From positions 372,001-436,000 of the forward strand of contig JAMXDE010000031.1 of assembly GCA_026770025.1 (NCBI GenBank): a DNA stretch of 64,000 nt, given 5' to 3'. The notes under the pieces were generated by a model. That model was not told the DNA's origin, searched no databases, and saw only the letters and a program-made list of their open reading frames with translations. The position numbers were made by a program, and so were the translations under genes. This DNA is from Craspedostauros australis. Lineage: Eukaryota > Bacillariophyta > Bacillariophyceae > Mastogloiales > Achnanthaceae. Numbering within the stretch: the stretch's first letter is position 1; every line of letters starts with the position of its first letter. Shown here one piece after another: positions 52,901 to 63,609 of this stretch.

Positions 52901-54511
52901 GTGTCGGTTGGGGTCTGTCATTGATAGGCCCACTCCATTCTTCGTCAAAGTCGACGTCGCCATCGCCATGGTTGAACGGATCCACCTCATCAGAACGGTA
53001 CGATCCGATGAAGAAGAAGTAGGGCATGTCTCGTTCCGTGAGCAGGGTTGAGATGAGGTCTAGCGAGTCATGATCCGCCCATTGTAGGTCTTGAGTTCAC
53101 GAAAGGTGTCGAATGGATGGGCGAAGTGAGAGAGAGAGAGAGGGGGGGGTTGAGAAGATGAGAGGGAGTGCGTGAACGTGAGCGTGATGCGATGGTGTCA
53201 TTTGGCAATTGCTGGTGTACACTCGTACGACCCACGACACTCTGCCAATGTACTATACGAGCAGCACGCACCATCAATGAACATAATGAACGGGCGTTCT
53301 TTCGTCGCAATGACCTTGCAGAGCGTCTGGACGATGTACTTGAGTCGGTTCCATGCGAATCCCGTGTTCTTGTCGTCGCTGTCGGTGGTGGAATGAACGG
53401 AGTCGGCGGTTTGCGCCGTACTCGACGATGCGCGATCGTTCTTGTTGCCAGCTTGCTCCTTAAGACCGTCTTCCGCGGACGCAAACAACAGCTCCTCCAG
53501 CGGCCGATGAAAGGCCCGCACGTACGATCGAAGCTGCGAATCGTCACCCTCGCAATGCTGCTCCTGCTGCGTCGATCGCAAAGCTTTTCGTATTCGGATC
53601 ACTTCCTGCCGCATCGCATCCGTCCGATCCTGAAAGTGCGCCACGAAGTGATTGAACGCGGCCGTGAATCCGGACAGAGGATCGGCGCCGGACAGCTCAT
53701 CGAACTTGCCCTTGCAGTAGTAGGGTTGCATCGTGGCGGAACCCGCGGACGCGAGGTTCGTCGCGAACTGCTGCACCATGGAGGACTTGCCGCAACCCGA
53801 GAGGCCGCGGACCATGCAGACATTGGTGGGGAACAGCGCGGTCGCGATGGACATGCGCCGCGTGAGCCGCTTCGAGTCCTGCTTCAGGTCTCTCGACGAT
53901 CGGAGTGCCATGGAGTCGTTGCGAGACACACGTTGCTGCTGCTCCTCACTGTGGTCCATCATGTGCTGAAAGGTGAGCCGCAGGTCTTCCAGCTGCGTCT
54001 GCCGTCCGAAGAACTTGATGCGGTTGAAATCGATCTCATCTTCGAGACTCTCCACCTCCTCCTGTTCCGTGTCGTGATAGTGATCATCGTAGAAGTCGCG
54101 ACCTTCGCAGTAGTACGTGTTGTGGCCGTCCATCTTGGAGGCGGATGGTGGCGGCGTCAAGGGGCGCAGCGGATTGGGCGCATCCGAGGCCAGCGATTGA
54201 TTGGATAAGTGCAGAGCATCGTGCGGTTCGGCGTCCGTCGTGTCGATCGTCTTGACCGAGTCATGCGGCTTGACGACGTGAGGATTGCTCGCATGCATCG
54301 ACAGCTTATTGGTATCCACAGCGAGGACACCATCGAACGACGATGCGGATGCCGATGCGATTGAGGAAGCAGATGTTGTCGCTTGCGTTGTGGTTGACAT
54401 GCTTGTTGTTGCGGTTGTGGCTGTCACGGATGTGTGCTTCATGGGGTGCGCCTGCAAGCAAGAGCTGGCTTGAGATATGTTCGGCATCGCACGGGTTGTC
54501 ATGGTTGTCAT
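49905..54511 (-). CDS. Large COG3899-like predicted ATPase with TPR-like C-terminal region
   Basis: Two exons (54511-53272 and 53089-49905) with a 182-nt GT-AG intron give about 1474 aa. The splice rebuilds the Walker B sequence FIMFID|DLQWAD exactly. The N-terminal 160 residues are Ser/Thr-rich and disordered. An AAA_16 (STAND-type) NTPase follows: FFGRQTQLEDL at 167, Walker A GLSGCGKS at 236-243, Walker B at about 408-414, and FFFIGSYRSDEV after it. The remaining about 800 residues are helical and resemble the TPR-like half of COG3899 ATPases (EVEFCQSHFERGNKFAEVLLEHA; HILGM-type helices). In bacteria such modules sit between a Ser/Thr kinase and a histidine kinase or cyclase; here neither is present. 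It probably acts as a signalling switch or scaffold, by analogy with STAND ATPases. Long antisense frames over this gene are composition shadows. Confidence 0.83.
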
Positions 54512-55481
54512 GATTGGCGAATGTTGTGTTTATTGTTGAGCGTCTTGTTGGTGAATATAGTAGTGTGCTTGATGGGCAGAATGGGTCGGAGTGTTCTACG
54601 ACAACTTGTCTGGAGTTGCACAGCCACGAGTCAATGAGAGTGCCCAAACCGTTGGCTGCGTCCTTTTGCTTTTCCCTCTCGCGCCCTTGTTTGTGGTCTG
54701 TGACTTGTGGCTTGTGTATTGTGCGCTCGGTTGTGTTCTTGTGTTGCGTGATGTCTTCCCCTTTGGGTTTCTTGCGAATTCGATCAATTGGTCAGTGTTG
54801 ATTCCAGTTTCTCCTGCTTGGGCTGTGTTGTTGGCATCTCTCTGTGCTGTTTTGTGGGGCGATGTGGGTTGATGCCGAGATTGGGGGCGGACACGACGCG
54901 ATTGCATGGGACACTCGCGTGCCGTACAGTACCTTTTCACGCCAATACTACTACGACTGCCGGAACTCCTCTTCAGGAGACGAGTGAACAGGGAGAGGCG
55001 AGGCAGCTGATTCTGACGCCCAACTTCGCCGTTGGAGGCGCAGCTGTGTGCGTGTGTGTGTTTCGCGTGGTGAGCATGCGCCTCACCCTTCGAAATTGAC
55101 AACTGGTCGCCGTTCTTTTGGTTCGTGGATGATGATTATCACTGGTGAACTGTGCAGTGTAGCAGGACGACTAGTATGGTGTGTGAAGTGCCAGCCCGGC
55201 CACCAGCCACAAGCACGGTATGGTTAAATGGTACGACGGCTTCGCTGTCAGCCCTTGTGGGCGGAAATCGGAGCGTGTTTCGTGTGTGGGCGTCTGTTTG
55301 CTCTCGGTGGAGATTCCATCAGAGAGTTGCTGACTCTGTTGTGCACTTTTGGTCTGTCGACAGGGCCCTGTGTGGTGGATGGTCTCTTCCCTTGTGAAGA
55401 ATGAGTGTGAGCCAAAGGAAGAGCCTTTTGGTCACACGTTTTGCTCCCAAGAACACGCCTTCTCGGGCTCTGTTGCCGGTC
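54512..55481. other. Intergenic region
   Basis: About 970 bp upstream of the ATPase gene. Frames here are short; nothing recognised. Confidence 0.5.
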
Positions 55482-56294
55482 TTATCTTCCTCTTGTGGTT
55501 CGTCGCTGGCGAAGGCGGTAGCTACACTCTTTTCTTCTCCACTCTGCCAGTACATACGAGTCTGCCTCCTCCTTGCAGCGCGGCACTTTGATGAGAGTGG
55601 ATGGAATGGATGTGGTTGCTGACTCTTTCCATTCACCCAGATACTCTTTTGGCAACATGGGAGGCGTACCTTGGCCCATGAGGATGGAGTGTGCCGATCT
55701 TCTTCCTCCATTTTGGTCTTGCATCATCACTTTGTTACAGTTTGTGCATGTCTCACCACGCCATCTTCCCTGTTCGCCTCCCTCCTCCTCAGCATCACAT
55801 TTCTCTTCACCTGCATAACTAATCCGCTGCAACGCTTGATGCTGAGACACAAAATCCAATGCCGAGCGTGACCATGTATTGCCCAATCGACCGACCGAAA
55901 TGCTTGGATCGAGGTAGCGATACACGTCATGTCGGCAGAATTTCGACGTACTATCGGACGCGAAAATTATTGTCAAGTCGATGTCACGCATGGTTGAGAT
56001 CGCACCAATGACATTCCGAGATTTACACCCAAGGCAACCATCGGCATTCGTGTTGACGAACCAGAAAGACTTCCAAGACCAACTTCTCAGAAGCCTTCTG
56101 TGCAGTCTTCGTTTCCCCAGGGCGATTCTTCCATCACGAACGGATGACTGGTGTTGCTTGATGAGGTCGCCTTCCGAGAGTCTCCATCCGTTCTGCAAGA
56201 CGCTTGCAGTGGAACAAGTTGTCGCAATGACAATGAACGAGCCACGAGCAGAGTGAATGGGGTAATGAAGGAACAACCTCAAACATTTGGCCAT
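55482..56294 (-). CDS. Doubtful hypothetical ORF
   Basis: A 270-codon open frame with an ATG at 56294 in otherwise gene-free DNA. It contains two CxxC pairs (CLGC near residue 93 and CTNC near 184) but no recognisable family, no leader peptide and a composition heavy in Arg, Ser and Trp. Its length is more than I expect by chance in this stretch, yet codon periodicity is weaker than in the confirmed neighbours. It may be a chance frame or an exon of a lineage-specific gene. Confidence 0.3.
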   Translation of the reverse strand: MAKCLRLFLHYPIHSARGSFIVIATTCSTASVLQNGWRLSEGDLIKQHQSSVRDGRIALGKRRLHRRLLRSWSWKSFWFVNTNADGCLGCKSRNVIGAISTMRDIDLTIIFASDSTSKFCRHDVYRYLDPSISVGRLGNTWSRSALDFVSQHQALQRISYAGEEKCDAEEEGGEQGRWRGETCTNCNKVMMQDQNGGRRSAHSILMGQGTPPMLPKEYLGEWKESATTSIPSTLIKVPRCKEEADSYVLAEWRRKECSYRLRQRRTTRGR

Positions 56295-57192
56295 TCGCGA
56301 CGCTCTCGTCGATTGCCGGCATCAGTGGGCGCAGATCGGTACCTGCCATACAACTACGCGTACTCGCAGCTCGTACTTGTCTGAAGCTTCTTCAGGCACC
56401 GACAGGAACGACGAGAAAAGTGGCTGCAGCATCATCATTGAAGTCGAAGTGTGAGATGGTCGAGCCACATCGAGATCATGAACCTGAGAGGAGGAATCAA
56501 TACGCACAACTCGTCGTGCTCCAATCATCAACAAGTACTCTCTCTCTCTCTGTCAAAGGACTCGTGGAGTATTGATGAGTTCGTGAGCAAGGACAGCCGC
56601 GTCTCGTCACAAGAATTGAGATGTCCTCCCTCTATTTGATCGAGCAGAGTCTCGCAAAGACAGCCATGTTACTCCTTCGAGGGCACGTAGGTACCGATAG
56701 TTTGTTCCATGTGGTTAGGACCGCATCTCGGGTGGAGGTCCCGTCCAAGAGCTGTGCAGATCAGAACGTCCGCCGACTTGACCTTGTACGAATAGTTCAT
56801 GCGTCATTTAGAGAGGTTACACATCTCCGCGAAAGCAGAACAAACGTACGGTTGTGTATGTATAGTAAAAGAGAAGGAGAGATTGTTGCACCATGGGTCG
56901 TACCTCACGGCAACAGAGCATTTAAGAGTAGAATAACCTGCAGGTACTCGCAGCTTGTGGCTCGGAGGTACCAAGAAAGGAACGGCAACTGATGAACCTG
57001 GCGAATTCGAGGAACCGAATTACTGATCCATTGTGGTGTCTGTTTCTGAAAACCATTCCGAACCGCCAGCATCATCACGACCAATGCAGCGGACTTTTGT
57101 GCTCATCGTGCAGGACTTTGCAGCCTTCAATTTCTTGCTCATCCCATCCCATTGACTCATTCTTGTTCTGCATCCAACTCCTCCATAGCACT
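56295..57192. other. Intergenic region
   Basis: About 900 bp. A short TC simple run lies near 56538-56555. No supportable gene. Confidence 0.5.
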
Positions 57193-57783
57193 CTACGTCA
57201 GATTGCTCTCGGTCTTGACTTCGCGGTACTTCTGCGGATCCGCCTTGCCCAATGGATGAGATCGCGCCCATTCCTGAATGCGCTCCACGACACCGTTGCC
57301 ATCGGCACGCTTCATGTCCTCGGGGACATCCAATCGCAACGTGATGACGTTGTAAATGTCGATCGTCTCCATGTTGACGAAGGCTTCGAACTGATCCAAT
57401 TCATCGGCGCTGTGCAACGACGGCACATTCTCGCTGGCCCACGTTCCCAGCAGCAGATCGACCTCCAGCCATCCGCGTTGCTTGGAGCGGTAGATGAGGC
57501 GCTTCTTGCGATTCTCCAATCCGCCCTCCGGCATCTCGATGTGGCGTTCGTAGATGGCATCGGCCCTGGGCTTGGCGGCGGCGTACAGCTTCTCCTCATC
57601 CAGGGACAGCTCCTGGACGGCATCGCCGGAGTCGCCGCGGTAGAACCGAACGCATTGCTGCTGCTGCTGTTGTTGGAAGGCGGTCAGCGTTGGAGCGAAT
57701 GCAGATACGGATGGAGCGGCTGCGCCGATGGTCTGCGTGCGCAGGCATCGCTGTGCGATCTTGCTGGAAATGGAACGGATCAT
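57193..57783 (-). CDS. SDHAF2: Succinate dehydrogenase assembly factor 2 (flavinylation factor)
   Basis: A 196-aa mitochondrial protein that promotes covalent FAD attachment to succinate dehydrogenase subunit A. The family core is clear: ENRKKRLIYRSKQRGWLEVD at 90-109, with the conserved Arg, Tyr and Arg-Gly, then LLLGTWA and the helical end ...DIYNVIT and WARSHPLG. The first about 48 residues are basic, Ser/Ala-rich and contain a Gln run, ending in CVRFYRG, a typical mitochondrial presequence with an Arg at -2/-3. The ATG at 57783 starts this presequence. The length is slightly over the usual 160-170 aa because of the Gln tract and the linker. Single exon. Confidence 0.93.
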   Translation of the reverse strand: MIRSISSKIAQRCLRTQTIGAAAPSVSAFAPTLTAFQQQQQQQCVRFYRGDSGDAVQELSLDEEKLYAAAKPRADAIYERHIEMPEGGLENRKKRLIYRSKQRGWLEVDLLLGTWASENVPSLHSADELDQFEAFVNMETIDIYNVITLRLDVPEDMKRADGNGVVERIQEWARSHPLGKADPQKYREVKTESNLT

Positions 57784-58376
57784 GATTCGTCTCTCTGTGT
57801 CGCTGTGCTTGCACTTGTGCTTGCGATGTGCTTACGGTGTGTTGTCTGCTGCGGCTGCTGTCTCTTGCCCTGCCTTTCTGCTGTGATCTTGTCTTCTGCC
57901 TTGTGATGACTTGCTGCGTCGCTGCGAATGCGGATGCGGCTGCGATGGCCACCACCATGGTCGTTCCCTCCTTGTTGCCACATGTCTGCGCTGTTGCCAT
58001 CTGTTCGCCGCAAACGAATGTTCTTCTTTTCGTTGCTGTCGTCATCTTGGCGAACAATCAAGCGTGATTCGGCTTACTCGTGAATGGACATGTTATCCAA
58101 GACTAATTCGTGATTGATGCCAAACCAACCAAAATATCGCGGCTCCAAACCATCACCGACCACAATGGCGACAGCGTGTTTTGATGTGTTCTCTTCCGCG
58201 GCTGGTCTCGCAGCGGCAGGCGCCTTGCGACTATCCGCAACTCTCGCTATCTCTCTCACTTGGTGTTGTGGACATCGGAGGGACCTTTCGAATGCTTACC
58301 ATTTCATCCTGCCATACCTACATGATCGTGCTGCATTGATTTCTGCATTAACAAAGCAAGAAAGGCAACATTCACG
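57784..58376. other. Divergent intergenic region between SDHAF2 and RRP15
   Basis: About 590 bp that must hold both promoters. Short frames on both strands carry no domain. No clear TATA box seen. Confidence 0.55.
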
Positions 58377-59513
58377 ATGGCGAAGAAACGCAAGCAGAAG
58401 CAAAAGAAGCAGGAGACGGCCGAGGAGGTGGATCTGGGTCGGTTTGCTGGATCGAGCGATGAGGAGGACGGCAGTGATCATGGAGGCGACGACGACAGCA
58501 AGAGAGTGAAACGCAAGGTCCACGCAGACGACGACGAAGTGGTGCCCATGAAGGGGGTCGCGGACGAGTCAGAATCTGCCTCGTCCCGCGATAAGCGCAG
58601 ACCTGCGCAAGGGGATGACGAAGACAGCGACAAGGACGATGAAGGTGAAGACGAAGATGATGAATACGCAAGTGACGATGACGACAAAGTCGGTGGTTAC
58701 ATTGATGCGGACATCGGCGCATCGGCCAAGATGGCGGACGCCATGTCCAAGATTTTGGGAATGGCCACCAAGTCATCGTCGGTATCGACATCCGCGTCCA
58801 CGACCTCCGTCGTGCTGTCCAGAACCAAGACGCCGCTGCAGCGATTGCAAGAACAGGAAAAGCAGAAAATGAAGGCGCTGCGTGCCAAACGGCAGGCCAA
58901 TCGCGAACGCAATCTCACGGCGTTGCACATCCCGCTGTCCGTCGCAACGACAAACACGATCCAATCCGAGGGGCAGCTGTCGGTGGCGAAGGAGCTGGAG
59001 CAGGAGAGGCTGCATCGCCGTGTCGCAACGCGCGGTGTCGTGGCGTTGTTCAATGCCATCCAGCAGCATCAGCATGGCGCCGCGCATGGTGATGACGATG
59101 ACGATGAGGTCAGCGACGACGGCGTTCACGGGAAGAACCGGCAGAACGCGTCCGGGAAGGTCACCAAGCACAGCTTCTTGGATAAGATCAAGACGGCGGC
59201 GGCTGCCAAGTCTGGCAAATCAAAGAAGGGTGATGCAAACGGCGATGCCGATACCGATGGTAAGAACGGCACCAAATCCAAGCAACCTAACGGCAACAAC
59301 AAGGAGGAGCAGCAGGGTGGGCCCCAATGGAAAGCGCTGCAGGATGATTACATGCTCAAACCAAAGAAGAATTGGGATCAGGAATCATCATCCGACGATG
59401 ATGACGACAGCGATGGTGGTATCGACGATGGCGATGCTGCAAATGACACTAGTAAGGGTGGGGCGTCGAAATCCACATCCGCAAAGAAGCGTAGGAGAAT
59501 AGGAGCTCGCTAA
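58377..59513 (+). CDS. RRP15: Ribosomal RNA-processing protein RRP15
   Basis: A 378-aa nucleolar protein needed for 60S subunit maturation. The N-terminus is basic (KKRKQKQKKQ), then a long Asp/Glu/Ser acidic tract to about residue 110. The Rrp15p domain follows: MADAMSKILGMA at about 117, a charged helix RLQEQEKQKMKALRAKRQAN, RRVATRGVVALFNAIQ at about 214, KHSFLDKIK at about 263 and WKALQDDYMLKPKKNWD at about 318. These landmarks appear in the yeast and human proteins in the same order. It is longer than yeast Rrp15 (250 aa) because of acidic low-complexity insertions. The C-terminus ends in a basic nuclear-type signal (KKRRRIG). The ATG at 58377 follows ACG and is the first in frame. Confidence 0.88.
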   Translation: MAKKRKQKQKKQETAEEVDLGRFAGSSDEEDGSDHGGDDDSKRVKRKVHADDDEVVPMKGVADESESASSRDKRRPAQGDDEDSDKDDEGEDEDDEYASDDDDKVGGYIDADIGASAKMADAMSKILGMATKSSSVSTSASTTSVVLSRTKTPLQRLQEQEKQKMKALRAKRQANRERNLTALHIPLSVATTNTIQSEGQLSVAKELEQERLHRRVATRGVVALFNAIQQHQHGAAHGDDDDDEVSDDGVHGKNRQNASGKVTKHSFLDKIKTAAAAKSGKSKKGDANGDADTDGKNGTKSKQPNGNNKEEQQGGPQWKALQDDYMLKPKKNWDQESSSDDDDDSDGGIDDGDAANDTSKGGASKSTSAKKRRRIGAR

Positions 59514-59782
59514 ATACCCACATACGCATGGTACATAGAACTACTCCTTGGCTGTGGTTGTGGTTGTGATTGTACGGGTAGCACTGGTAAGTTGATAACG
59601 TACCCGTAGGCTGGAATGTTGTACCACACAATAGTACTTGACTGTTTCCATCCACTATTGGTTTGCAATTACCCACAGAATAGACACAGTTTCGAGTTAT
59701 TCGTCGACGAGAGAGAGAGAGAATCAGTACTCCCCTTGTTTCGCTCACACAAATCGAAGACGAGCAAGTCTTTTCCAAGCGA

Positions 59783-61873
59783 TCACAGCCTCGATGACAG
59801 TCTGTACTCTTCCGACTGTGCCATCCGCCGATGCCCCGCGCTGTTCGTCGGGTTCACGGACAGCAACCGAGCCAGGCTCTCTATCGAGTCCAAACCAAAT
59901 GATTGCGGCGTCATGGTGCCATGGAGATGGGCATTCCCCACCACGATGGTGCCATGCTGCGACACGTACGTCTTGCTCACATGGGATTGCAACAGCCGAA
60001 CCATGACAACCGTCATGGGCATTTCCTCCACGACTTGCAATCCGACCAACTGAGCCAGTCCAACCCAAAACAGCAGTCCCTCGCGCAGCACATTGTCCAC
60101 TTCTTTCGATGTGATGTTGAGACGCTGGAATCTGCTTCTCTCGTCGCCATAGTCGCCATCACTCTCACTCTCACCGCCATGGGAATCAATGGCCTCATCA
60201 GAATTATCAACAGTAGCACTCGCCGAATCATCCGTCCCGCTGCTTCTCTTGCGACGTCCTCGCCGATGCTGACCTTGCTGGGCCAGTTCTGACGGCCTGG
60301 CCGATCGAGATCTGGACCACTCGGATTCCACTTGTCTCGACATGATCGATCGCATCAACGTCTTGTAATGCAACGTCGAAGAGCCGTTGCCATGGTGCAT
60401 GCGCTTGGAGATGTGGGCCGTGCTGTTGTTGGTCATGTCGGTCCAAAGCCCAGTCCCAACCAACTCCGTCAGCGTGCAATCTTCGTGGAAGGAATGCTTG
60501 AAACCCAAAGCTGCGCACAGCGTCAGATACTCGTGGTACAGCGATGAGATGACGTGTCCCAACCTCTTGGCCGGCCGCGGCACGCCGTTGCTTGAAGTGT
60601 TTCTGGACGAAAGAATACAATATAACTTAGACGCATGCATCAGGACGTTGGGATCCTGCAGGTGCTGATGGATGAGGTACCTTCCAAAATCAAAGCCGTT
60701 ACCACATTGGGCGCAGGATGCATGATTCCGAATGACCATGTCCTGCCTCTGCAGCCGCATCATGATGAACTTCCATGCAGCATGACACTCGGCAGTGCCA
60801 TATGGCGTGATGATGACAAGGCGAGGAATGGAGTTGGCATGCCTGTGAACCATCAGGACGACGTTGCCCTGCACCTTGCGACACGACCACGGAAACGACG
60901 CAAAGCCGCACAGCGCGATTCTGCGATTGCAGGGACTCCATCTCATCCGCAGCGATAGGTTGTGCAGTACCCTGGCATTGCTCGTCGATGTCAACACGAG
61001 CGGCGGGCTGGAGATTGTGCCGATCAGATCCTGACGGTCCAGATTGGCAATGGCATCGCGGATCAACGACAACAGCTCCAACGAAGCACCCGCCATCATG
61101 ATGGTGTTGGCGCAGCCCCCGTCATCCGCGGTCCTGCGACCACAGATGGCTTGTTCCAACTGCGACATGGGATAGACGCCATCCGGCATGCTCAGATGCG
61201 TCATCCATTGATTCGCCATGCCCAAACATCGCTCATGGCACTTCCACAGCCTCGGGGTGTTGGCGATGACATCATCCTCATCACTGTTGCGACATTTCTG
61301 CTGGAGGAACGCAGATGTATCGTGTGCGACGATGCGCACGATGGGCAACGCGCCACCACCGATGCGCCGGTACGAGTACTCATCGCCCAGGATGGAAGCC
61401 AACGCAGCGGCCTCGGCAACGCGATCCGCGTTTTCCGCGACTATCACGATCGTGTGAACCGATCGCATATTCCGGCGTCCTCTTTTGAAGTCGAGTGTTG
61501 TGCATTCAGAGGACAGCACAGAGTTGTTTGTCTGCGTTTGTGGCTTTCCTTCAAATCGCGGGGGATAAGTGATAATAGTTGGTTGGTTGGTTGATCTCCT
61601 CGCATTAGCAGTAAGGGCAAGGTCGGCATGGCGTGTGAGAAGTGGCATCGCGGTTGGTGACAACAAGGGTGGGCGGCGATCGTTTGCGTGTTGTTCATCA
61701 TCGATGTTCGTCGTGGATTGACTAGTTAGACTCCAACGACGAATCTTCATCATCGCGCCAAGGATCAATGTGGCATCAAGATCGCGCCATGTGCAAGGGC
61801 GACCTATTGCATAATAGTATGCCATACTCGGGCAAGTGTCCAGCATAAGATAACAACAGAGCAAGCATTCCAT
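59783..61873 (-). CDS. Unrecognised protein with CxxC-HxH zinc-type motif
   Basis: A single open frame of 696 codons on the minus strand, converging on RRP15. The first 135 codons look like translated leader rather than protein; the ATG at 61468 (MRSVHTIVIV, 561 aa) is the more natural start because a compact alternating helix-strand pattern begins there. A cysteine-histidine cluster CAQCGNGFDFGRYLIHQH near residue 400 could bind zinc. A charged, Ser/Arg-rich spacer (about 540-600) precedes a final hydrophobic helix (WVGLAQLVGLQVVEEM). I do not recognise the family. The long frame and the small gap (89 bp) to the upstream gene on the same strand support it as real; the start is uncertain. Confidence 0.65.
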   Translation of the reverse strand: MECLLCCYLMLDTCPSMAYYYAIGRPCTWRDLDATLILGAMMKIRRWSLTSQSTTNIDDEQHANDRRPPLLSPTAMPLLTRHADLALTANARRSTNQPTIITYPPRFEGKPQTQTNNSVLSSECTTLDFKRGRRNMRSVHTIVIVAENADRVAEAAALASILGDEYSYRRIGGGALPIVRIVAHDTSAFLQQKCRNSDEDDVIANTPRLWKCHERCLGMANQWMTHLSMPDGVYPMSQLEQAICGRRTADDGGCANTIMMAGASLELLSLIRDAIANLDRQDLIGTISSPPLVLTSTSNARVLHNLSLRMRWSPCNRRIALCGFASFPWSCRKVQGNVVLMVHRHANSIPRLVIITPYGTAECHAAWKFIMMRLQRQDMVIRNHASCAQCGNGFDFGRYLIHQHLQDPNVLMHASKLYCILSSRNTSSNGVPRPAKRLGHVISSLYHEYLTLCAALGFKHSFHEDCTLTELVGTGLWTDMTNNSTAHISKRMHHGNGSSTLHYKTLMRSIMSRQVESEWSRSRSARPSELAQQGQHRRGRRKRSSGTDDSASATVDNSDEAIDSHGGESESDGDYGDERSRFQRLNITSKEVDNVLREGLLFWVGLAQLVGLQVVEEMPMTVVMVRLLQSHVSKTYVSQHGTIVVGNAHLHGTMTPQSFGLDSIESLARLLSVNPTNSAGHRRMAQSEEYRLSSRL

Positions 61874-61962
61874 TATAATACCGATTTAATGCGACACTCG
61901 TGCTCGTACTTCGCGAATGCTTTTGTTGAAGGATCCTTGAACGTTGTGCAAGCGATGCCTCT

Positions 61963-62496
61963 TCAGCGACCGTACGTCGCGGTCAACTTGGCACGCCCGA
62001 TAACACCTGCGCCGAACATCTGGAAGTTGCAGACGGAGGGGCTGGTGTTCTCGTCGATGGGCAGCGTCTCCACGGGCAAGGCAGAGACGCAGAAGATGTA
62101 GCGATGATCGCCGTGCCCCGGCGGTGGCGCCGCTCCGCAGAATCCCGCGAATCCAGCATCGTTCTTCAGCATCTTGGCTCCGTCCGGGAGCTTTCCGGCC
62201 TCGCTGCCGGCGTTGGTGGGCAGCGAGGTGCAGCTCGCAGGGATGTTGTAGACGATCCAGTGCCAGAATCCGCTGACGGTGGGGGCGTCGGGGTCGTAGC
62301 ACGTGACGACGAAGGATTTGGTCTCGTCAGCATCAAAGCCGCTCCATTCCAGAGATGGGGAGCAATCCTCACCGCCCTCCACGCCGAAGGCCTTGGAGAG
62401 CTGCGGTGGCGGCATGGTGCCGCCTTCCTTGATATCGGTGGACGTCACCTGGAAGGTGGGAGCGTCTGGGAGAACTGAGTACGGATCGAACGGCAT
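61963..62496 (-). CDS. PEBP-family protein, YbhB/YbcL (RKIP-like) type
   Basis: A 177-aa phosphatidylethanolamine-binding-protein fold. Family signatures are present in order: an N-terminal strand with the TSTDIKEGGTMPPPQLSKAF pattern, CSPSLEWSGF, the ligand-pocket motif CYDPDAPT followed by GFWHWIVYNIPA, and GHGDHRYIF near the end. This is the bacterial-type YbhB/YbcL arrangement rather than the plant FT arrangement. It has no leader peptide and is probably cytosolic. In other organisms such proteins bind small anionic ligands or kinases; here the partner is unknown. The ATG at 62496 gives the usual length. Single exon, same strand as the next gene downstream. Confidence 0.9.
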   Translation of the reverse strand: MPFDPYSVLPDAPTFQVTSTDIKEGGTMPPPQLSKAFGVEGGEDCSPSLEWSGFDADETKSFVVTCYDPDAPTVSGFWHWIVYNIPASCTSLPTNAGSEAGKLPDGAKMLKNDAGFAGFCGAAPPPGHGDHRYIFCVSALPVETLPIDENTSPSVCNFQMFGAGVIGRAKLTATYGR

Positions 62497-63609
62497 GGTT
62501 GCAGATTTGTGCTGTTGTGTGTTTTGTCGATGTGATGTGGTGTGATGTGATGTGGTGTGATGTGGGTGGTGACGTTGACTTCCCTCTCGTTTTCGGTTTT
62601 ATGAGAACGACGTCGTGGGGAGGTTGAGACTGGTTTGAGAACAGTTCGGGTTGCTGCTTTCCTCGTCTTCCGCAATTGATGCAGGTTTTTGCTGGCTGGT
62701 AGTGCTGTTGCTGTTCGATGCCCATAGCCGTCCTATACTCTCTTTTATACTCTGCATATATCGGGTGGAGAGAGAGAGGCCACAGCCTCGCCAATGCCTC
62801 CTCCTCTGCGTACACATTGCAGATCTACCAAGTATGTGTCATAGGTAAGTACTCACATCATCTTGAGCACTTGTACTCGTAGTAGTAGTAGTGACCTTCG
62901 ATGTCGTTCAAAGTCGTTCAATGTTGTTCAAAGTTCTTCCATACCAATACTGTGCAAAGATCGTGAACCACGAAATCTCAACTCCGAAGATCTTCGTCTT
63001 TGGTCTACACACGTCGTAGGCTTAATTGGGACAAAGTGGTTGGGGAGAATATTGCCAGACGTGTAAGTCGCGGCAAAATAGTATATTGACTTTGAACGAA
63101 GGCAATTCCGCACGGTCCATCGAATCGATCAGGCAAAGATATGTCCAATCACGTCACACGATTGCATTCTTTAGTGGGACTAAACCAGCGAAGTCTTTGT
63201 TGTTCGTTTCGATTTGTTCTGTGGATCTTGCGAGAAACACGTGGCGTTTAACAAATGACACGTTACCATGATGGCGTCCCCGATCTTGCGAAACCGCGTT
63301 CAACGAGATCTTCTTCTCTCTGCTTGTGTGGGTCGTGCTCGTATCCTTTCACCTCTCCTGATGGTGACGTTCTGTTTCTGCTGGCGCTTCACATGATCTG
63401 TGCGAAGGTTGTCGCGATGTGACAACGCGTCGATGGTAGGTGAAGGTGTTTGGTTTGTGTGTCAGCGCGGTTGTTTGGTTCGTGCGCATCTGTTTCTCTG
63501 TTGGTTGAGATGATGCCATCTTCCATCTCTCACAAAATCAGCTTCGTCCGTCTTTGACAGCATCATTCTCAGCATCATCACCGCCATCAACAACAGCACC
63601 AGCAACACC
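62497..63609. other. Divergent intergenic region
   Basis: About 1.1 kb between the PEBP gene and the secreted-protein gene. It contains a GATGTGATGTGG simple repeat (about 62528-62570) and a short AG/GTAGTAGTAG run near 62880. No gene seen. Confidence 0.55.
62528..62570. repeat. GATGTGGT simple repeat
   Basis: About 43 bp of alternating GTGAT and GTGGT units, similar in sequence to the repeat at 47893-47956. Confidence 0.8.
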
